From NCBI GenBank assembly GCA_028290125.1, contig JAQGKM010000103.1:1-18227 (forward strand): 18,227 bases of DNA, read 5' to 3'. Made by a program: the position numbers and the translations under genes. The notes beneath the pieces are model-generated. The model was given only the letters and a program-made list of their open reading frames with translations, was not told the DNA's origin and did no database searches. The DNA is from Hyphomicrobiales bacterium (GTDB taxonomy: Bacteria > Pseudomonadota > Alphaproteobacteria > Rhizobiales > Beijerinckiaceae). Of this stretch, positions 14,410-18,227 are shown one piece after another (positions within the stretch are counted from its first letter, which is position 1; the number at the start of each line of letters is the position of its first letter).

Positions 14410-15009
14410 ATGACAGCCCACATCTCCAATATCGCGCGATCGAAAGGCGACCCGAAGGTGATCCGCTCCGGCCCGAGTTCGATGGGCGCGGCGGACCGTC
14501 TCGCCAAGGCGCTCGGCTGGTTCAGCATTGGCCTTGGCCTGACCGAGCTGCTTGCTGCAGGACGCATCGCCAATGCGCTCAACATGCAAGGAAAGGAGTC
14601 GCTCGTGCGGGCCTATGGCGTGCGCGAACTCGGCCACGGGATCGTCTCGCTTTCGCCCGACAAGCACCTCGGACTGTGGAGCCGCGTCGCCGGCGACGGG
14701 CTCGACATCGCCACCCTGATGACCGCGTTCCGGCATGACAATCCGAAACGCGACAATGTCGGAATCGCGCTTGCGGCGGTGCTGGGCGTAACCGTGCTGG
14801 ACGTCATCGGAGCGCAAGCCGTCTCCGCGCGTCACAGCCGCCCACAAGGCCGGCATCGCTCCTATCGCGATCGCAGCGGCTTCCCGCAAGGACTGCAATC
14901 CGCGCGCGGCGGGGCGCGGGATTTCCAGACTCCGGCGGACATGCGGGCGGCAGCGCCACTCGCGGCGGTGTCGGATCGCGCGCCACAGGAAAGAGCGCGC
15001 GCGCATTGA
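14410..15009 (+). CDS. Small membrane protein of the type often annotated cyclase/dehydrase, without an SRPBCC domain
   Basis: This 199-residue protein has an N-terminal segment (residues 25-75: ADRLAKALGWFSIGLGLTEL and MQGKESLVRAYGVRELGHGI) that resembles the membrane module found in front of SRPBCC (START-like) domains in many alphaproteobacteria. A hydrophobic helix lies near 118-137 (NVGIALAAVLGVTVLDVIGA). The expected START-like ligand-binding domain is absent. In its place is a polar Arg/Ser/Gly/Gln tail (140-199) containing YRDRSGFPQGLQSARGG. The ribosome site is GGAG at 14399-14402. Co-transcription with the zinc dehydrogenase is likely from the 15-base gap. I recognise the module by pattern only; its function is unknown. 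Confidence 0.78.
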   Translation: MTAHISNIARSKGDPKVIRSGPSSMGAADRLAKALGWFSIGLGLTELLAAGRIANALNMQGKESLVRAYGVRELGHGIVSLSPDKHLGLWSRVAGDGLDIATLMTAFRHDNPKRDNVGIALAAVLGVTVLDVIGAQAVSARHSRPQGRHRSYRDRSGFPQGLQSARGGARDFQTPADMRAAAPLAAVSDRAPQERARAH

Positions 15010-15024
15010 CTCAACGCGCCGTTC

Positions 15025-15057
15025 CCGCATCCGCGGGCCAAAAGCTCGGGGATGCGG
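15025..15057 (+). terminator. Hairpin after the dehydrogenase operon
   Basis: CCGCATCC (15025-15032) pairs perfectly with GGATGCGG (15050-15057) across a 17-base loop, 15 bases after the upstream stop. There is no T-tract. It could end the dehydrogenase transcript or form the leader of the next gene. Confidence 0.35.
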
Positions 15058-15091
15058 ATCCGTCGCACGCGCACCCACCATGGAGAGGAAC

Positions 15092-16246
15092 ATGCGCAAG
15101 CTCGTACGAACGACTTTGCTTCTCGGCACGCTTTTGACGACGACGGCCTTCGCGCAGGAGACTGCTGCTCCAACGCAGGGCGCGGCGAATTTGCAGCAGG
15201 TCGCGGCGTTCCAGCATCAGGTGACGGGCGTGACTGTGGCGAGAGACGGACGCATCTTCGTGAACTTCCCGCGCTGGACCGAGGATGCGCCGATCTCCGT
15301 CGCTGAAGTGATGCGCGACGGACAGATCAAGGCCTACCCTGACGATGAGTGGAATGCATGGCGCAACGCGCGGAAAAACGAACTTTCGGCCGGCGATCAC
15401 TTCGTGTGCGTGCAGAGCGTCGTGGCCGACGCGAATGGCGGTCTCTGGATCGTCGACGCAGCCGCTCCAGCGACGGCGCACATCGTGCAAGGCGGGCCCA
15501 AGCTCGTGAAGATCGATCTCAGGACGAACAAGGTGGCGCGCGTGATCCGCTTCGACGAGACGGCTGCGCCTGAGGCCTCCTACCTGAACGACGTCCGCTT
15601 TTCGCCGGATGGACTGCATGCCTATCTGACCGACTCCGGAGCCAAGGGCGCGCTCGTCGTCGTCGATCTTCAAAGCGGCAAGGCCCGTCGCGTCCTTGAC
15701 GGGCGCAAGAGCGTGCAGCCGGAGAAGGATGTCGTCGTCAAGATCGATGGCCAGCCGTTGCGCCGGCCCGACGGACGCGGCGTGGAATTCGCCGCCGACA
15801 GCATCGCGCTCTCGCCCGATGGCAAGACTCTCTACTGGAAAGCCCTGACCGGAAAATCCTTGTATCGGATCGACACGGACACGTTGAACAACGCGCGCCT
15901 GTCCGAGAAGGAGGTCGAAGCGCGTGTGGGGCATGTCGCCGATCTGGAGCCGACGGACGGGCTCTGGATCGACGCGCGCGGTCGGCTTTACTTGAGTGCG
16001 ATCGAGCAGGACGCCGTGAAAGTCCGCGAGGGCGATCGCATCACGACGCTCGTGCAGGACAAGCGTCTGCGCTGGCCCGACACATTCTCCGAGGGACCCG
16101 ACGGGACCATCTACGTCACGAGCTCGCATATCCAGGACATGAATTGGTACAAGCCGGAAAACGGTCCGCGCCTCGAAACCCAGTTGTGGCGCATCCAGCG
16201 CGCGCGGGAGGACGACGCGACCGGGACCACCAAGCCGGCGCGGTAG
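15092..16246 (+). CDS. Secreted major royal jelly / L-dopachrome tautomerase-related protein
   Basis: This is a 384-residue exported protein. The signal peptide is MRKLVRTTLLLGTLLTTTAFA, cleaved before QETAAP. The start at 15092 is preferred over the ATG at 15080 because GGAGAGG (15082-15088) precedes it. The mature part is a six-bladed beta-propeller of the royal-jelly/yellow family: GVTVARDGRIFVNFPRWTED, the YPDDEWNAWR segment, LNDVRFSPDGLHAYLTDSG, ALSPDGKTLYWKAL and EGPDGTIYVTSSHIQDMNWY are typical blade motifs. Bacterial members are periplasmic or secreted, with lactonase-like folds and mostly unknown substrates. The channel-like gene follows after 30 bases, so the two are probably co-transcribed. 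Confidence 0.9.
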   Translation: MRKLVRTTLLLGTLLTTTAFAQETAAPTQGAANLQQVAAFQHQVTGVTVARDGRIFVNFPRWTEDAPISVAEVMRDGQIKAYPDDEWNAWRNARKNELSAGDHFVCVQSVVADANGGLWIVDAAAPATAHIVQGGPKLVKIDLRTNKVARVIRFDETAAPEASYLNDVRFSPDGLHAYLTDSGAKGALVVVDLQSGKARRVLDGRKSVQPEKDVVVKIDGQPLRRPDGRGVEFAADSIALSPDGKTLYWKALTGKSLYRIDTDTLNNARLSEKEVEARVGHVADLEPTDGLWIDARGRLYLSAIEQDAVKVREGDRITTLVQDKRLRWPDTFSEGPDGTIYVTSSHIQDMNWYKPENGPRLETQLWRIQRAREDDATGTTKPAR

Positions 16247-16276
16247 GCTCCAGAAGCTGGACGAGAGGACGCGGTC

Positions 16277-17431
16277 ATGTTTGCGCGACTCGAGCAGGGC
16301 GTCGGACTGTTGCTCACGCTGGTCATCCTGCTCGACGTATTCCTGACCGTCCTCTACGCGCGCATGGGCGCCAGCGTGATTGCGGGCCGGGTCGGGCGGC
16401 TCGTCTGGGCGTTTTTCCTCGTGGTCTCGAACACTGTCCGCCTTCCACGCGGCGCCGCTCTGTCGTTTTGTGGTCCGTCGATCCTCGTGTCCCTCGTCGT
16501 TGTCTGGGCGCTGGGTCTGACGCTTGGTGCGGCTCTGATCATGCACTCCGAACTCGGCGGCGCCATCCGGGCGACAAGCGGCGAGACGCCGACCGATTTC
16601 GTGACCGCCATGTATGCCGGCGGCACCAGCATGGCGTTGGTCGGCGCGAGCGACTTCACGCCCCATACGAGCGCGACGCGGCTCTTGTTCCTTGTCAATT
16701 CGCTGATCGGAACCTCGGTGATCTCACTGACGCTGACGTACCTCATGCAGGTCTACACCGCGCTGCAGCGCCGCAATGTGCTTGCCATGAACATTCATCT
16801 TCTCTCGGGATGCTCGGGCGACGCCGCGGATTTGCTGGCGCGGCTTGGGCCCCGGGGGCAGTTCAACGGCGGCTACACGCACCTCGCTCAACTCGCCGCC
16901 GGGATGACGGAGGCCAAGGAGGCGCACCACTTCTACCCGGTGTTGTTCTATTTTCGCTTCGACGATGCGCACCATTCCGTCTCTCGCTCGGCCCTCGTCG
17001 CCCTCGACCTGGCGAGCCTCGTCCAATGCGCCCTGAACGAGAAAGAGTTTGGCTGGCTCAAGAACGCCGGAGCCGTCGCGCAACTCGCAGAGGCTTCAAT
17101 GATGCTGGTCACCGCCTTGGAGAGAACTTTCTTGCCGGATGGCCTGCCCGACCCGGACCCGGACCTCGAGCAACAGGCGGAAGACTGTTGGCGAGCCCGT
17201 TATCGCGCCGCCCTGCGGCGCCTGCAGTCAGCCGGTATCCAGACAGCAGCGGACGAGACCGCGGGGGCGGAAGCCTATGTCGCAAGCCGGCGAGGATGGA
17301 TCGGTCACATCGCGAACCTTGCTCCCGCCATGGGGTACAGCCTCGAGGAGGTCGACCCTGCAACGGAGGGCCTTGGCGGCAAGAAGGTGCAAAACGGCGT
17401 CACGCCACGACGATCTCCGGTTGCGTCTTGA
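16277..17431 (+). CDS. Ion-channel-like membrane protein with atypical selectivity filter
   Basis: This 384-residue protein has hydrophobic helices at about 8-27, 40-52, 66-90 and 133-156, then a cytoplasmic tail of about 220 residues. The segment FVTAMYAGGTSMALVGASDF (108-127), followed by TPHTSATRLLFLVNSLIGTS, has the layout of a potassium-channel pore helix, filter and inner helix. Where canonical channels carry T-V-G-Y-G-D, this reads A-L-V-G-A-S-D. Potassium selectivity is therefore doubtful. The ribosome site is GAGAGG at 16263-16268. The tail contains helical stretches and a DPDPD acidic turn, with no recognised RCK/TrkA domain. It ends before a strong terminator. The family call (ion channel, two-helix pore type) is moderate; transport specificity is unknown. 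Confidence 0.8.
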   Translation: MFARLEQGVGLLLTLVILLDVFLTVLYARMGASVIAGRVGRLVWAFFLVVSNTVRLPRGAALSFCGPSILVSLVVVWALGLTLGAALIMHSELGGAIRATSGETPTDFVTAMYAGGTSMALVGASDFTPHTSATRLLFLVNSLIGTSVISLTLTYLMQVYTALQRRNVLAMNIHLLSGCSGDAADLLARLGPRGQFNGGYTHLAQLAAGMTEAKEAHHFYPVLFYFRFDDAHHSVSRSALVALDLASLVQCALNEKEFGWLKNAGAVAQLAEASMMLVTALERTFLPDGLPDPDPDLEQQAEDCWRARYRAALRRLQSAGIQTAADETAGAEAYVASRRGWIGHIANLAPAMGYSLEEVDPATEGLGGKKVQNGVTPRRSPVAS

Positions 17432-17493
17432 TCAAGAGGATGTGGCCCCGACGGGCGAAACAGCGAGCCGCGCCGGGCGTAACCCGAAACGCG

Positions 17494-17529
17494 AAAACGC
17501 CCCGGAGCTTTCGCTCGCGGGGCGTTTTT
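17494..17529. terminator. Strong bidirectional rho-independent terminator
   Basis: The stem AAAACGCCCC (17494-17503) pairs perfectly with GGGGCGTTTT (17519-17528), followed by a further T. A 15-base loop separates the arms. Rightward it ends the channel gene transcript with a T5 run; leftward it ends the rRNA/tRNA operon with a T4 run. It lies between the channel stop (17431) and the 3' end of the tRNA gene (17535). Confidence 0.85.
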
Positions 17530-17534
17530 GTGTT

Positions 17535-17611
<77 letters not shown>

Positions 17612-17620
17612 TCAACTTTT

Positions 17621-17697
17621 GTCCGTCGTCATTGCGAGGAGCGCAGCGACGCGGCGATCCATCTTTGGTTCAGCGTGACGCGTGCTGCGTGACGGAC
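17621..17697. repeat. REP-like palindromic repeat bracketed by short inverted repeats
   Basis: The core at 17627-17661 begins CGTCATTGCGAGGAGCGCAG and continues CGACGCGGCGATCCA. It closely matches the CGTCATTGCGAGGAGCGAAG-type intergenic element that I recall as very common in Bradyrhizobium-like and other alphaproteobacterial genomes. GTCCGTC at 17621-17627 and GACGGAC at 17691-17697 bracket it as 7-base inverted repeats. It lies in the 5S-tRNA spacer and is transcribed with the operon. Confidence 0.6.
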
Positions 17698-17698
17698 G

Positions 17699-17726
17699 AA
17701 AGGGCGCGTTTTGAGGCGCGCCCTTT
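17699..17726. other. Perfect 10-bp stem-loop in the 5S-tRNA spacer
   Basis: AAAGGGCGCG (17699-17708) pairs with CGCGCCCTTT (17717-17726) over an 8-base loop. On the + strand it is followed by a T-rich TTGTTTTGT, which resembles a terminator pointing away from the tRNA and against the operon. On the operon strand only CTTTCG follows. It may block antisense transcription or serve as a processing stem between 5S and tRNA-fMet. Confidence 0.6.
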
Positions 17727-17768
17727 TGTTTTGTCATTTCGTGGAGAGGCATTCTGTGTCCTTGGCAG

Positions 17769-17884
17769 GCCTGGCGGCGACCTACTCTCCCAGGTCTTGA
17801 GACATAGTACCATTGGCGCTGAGGCGTTTGACGGCCGAGTTCGGGATGGGATCGGGTCTAGCCACCTTGCAAAAGCCACCAGGC
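17769..17884 (-). rRNA. rrf: 5S ribosomal RNA
   Basis: About 116 bases read leftward, starting GCCTGGTGGCTTTTGCAAGG. They contain the conserved CCCGATCCCATCCCGAACTC loop B/C region, the GCGCCAATGGTACTATG segment and the terminal GGGAGAGTAGGTCGCCGCCA, closing the terminal helix with the 5' end. The ends are placed to within a few bases by helix I pairing. The gene is downstream of 23S and upstream of tRNA-fMet. Confidence 0.95.
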
Positions 17885-17985
17885 CGGCGAAGGACAGAGA
17901 ATGATGAAGCGATAACTGGTTTTGAAAGTCGCGGCGCATCCCTGCGCTGTCTTGTTCCGCCGTCGCGCTTTGCGCTTTGGCTGGA

Positions 17986-18009
17986 CGACCTGTTGCGAGC
18001 AACAGGTCG
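17986..18009. other. Perfect hairpin in the 23S-5S spacer
   Basis: CGACCTGTTG (17986-17995) and CAACAGGTCG (18000-18009) form a perfect 10-bp stem closed by a 4-base loop, about 20 bases downstream of the 23S 3' end on the operon strand. The position suggests an rRNA-processing stem; the role is inferred from place and shape only. The rest of the spacer (17885-18028) shows nothing else I can name. Confidence 0.6.
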
Positions 18010-18028
18010 ATGGACATTGATTAATGAG

Positions 18029-18227
18029 AGCGATCAAGCCTATCGAGCGATTAGTACCGGTAAGCTGCACAGGTTACCCTGCTTCCACACCCGGCCTATC
18101 GACGTGGTCGTCTTCCACGGCTCTCGAGGGAGAACTCGTTTTGAGGTTGGTTTCCCGCTTAGATGCCTTCAGCGGTTATCCAGTCCATACATAGCTACCC
18201 TGCACTGCGGCTGGCGCCACAACAGGT
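18029..18227 (-). rRNA. rrl: 23S ribosomal RNA, 3' end (cut by window edge)
   Basis: Read leftward this is the last ~199 bases of 23S rRNA. It contains the conserved GTATGGACTGGATAACCGCT, GCATCTAAGCGGGAAACCAA, TCGATAGGCCGGGTGTGGAA and CAGCTTACCGGTACTAATCG segments of domain VI, ending near GGCTTGATCGC. The mature end is set to within a few bases by comparison with the usual GGTACTAAT...GGCTT tail. The rest of the gene lies beyond the right edge. Confidence 0.96.

Noticed and set aside
15011..16666. 551-codon open frame opposite the royal-jelly-like and channel genes
   Set aside because: It is antisense to two genes with clear motifs and signal or membrane segments, and has no similarity to any family I know.

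Overview
The window is about 18.2 kb of GC-rich chromosomal DNA. It carries 15 intact protein genes, one truncated protein gene at the left edge, and the distal end of a ribosomal RNA operon at the right edge. The rRNA operon order (23S-5S-initiator tRNA), an initiator tRNA with an A29:U41 pair, a FixJ-like regulator, the high GC and a CGTCATTGCGAGGAGC-type palindromic repeat together suggest an alphaproteobacterium, most likely Hyphomicrobiales (Rhizobiales). No genus can be named from the sequence alone. The bulk looks like ordinary chromosome: there are no transposases, phage genes or CRISPR arrays.

Region 1 (1-3014). A truncated metallo-beta-lactamase-fold hydrolase points left. Diverging from it are a HAD phosphatase, a histidine phosphatase and a stand-alone NAD(P)H-hydrate dehydratase (nnrD). 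The last two overlap by ATGA. This looks like a small metabolite-repair or phosphate-ester clean-up operon, and it ends at a GC-rich hairpin shared with the convergent next operon.

Region 2 (3095-10508). This is a carboxylate uptake and catabolism island with a divergent promoter region at 8250-8400. Leftward it runs SDR, MmgE/PrpD, TctB, TctA, TctC: a complete tripartite tricarboxylate transporter with a periplasmic binding protein, plus two enzymes. Rightward it runs a second, divergent MmgE/PrpD paralogue and a TauE/SafE-type anion exporter, overlapping by ATGA. The SDR has lost three of the four classical catalytic residues. The substrate cannot be deduced; an organic di- or tricarboxylate or its ester or conjugate is the natural guess. 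No dedicated regulator is adjacent.

Region 3 (10509-13045). A 129-residue protein with a winged-helix-like C-terminus is divergent from a 660-residue GAF-PAS-PAS-receiver-LuxR protein. The latter fuses sensory input directly to a FixJ-like response regulator with no kinase module.

Region 4 (13219-17431). A zinc alcohol/formaldehyde dehydrogenase is followed by a small membrane protein of the kind often annotated cyclase/dehydrase, then a secreted major-royal-jelly/dopachrome-tautomerase-like protein, then a two-pore-helix-type channel-like membrane protein with an atypical filter.

Region 5 (17432-18227). A strong bidirectional terminator separates the channel gene from the leftward rRNA operon: 23S 3' end, 5S, initiator tRNA-Met. 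The 5S-tRNA spacer holds a REP-like repeat bracketed by short inverted repeats and a second long hairpin.
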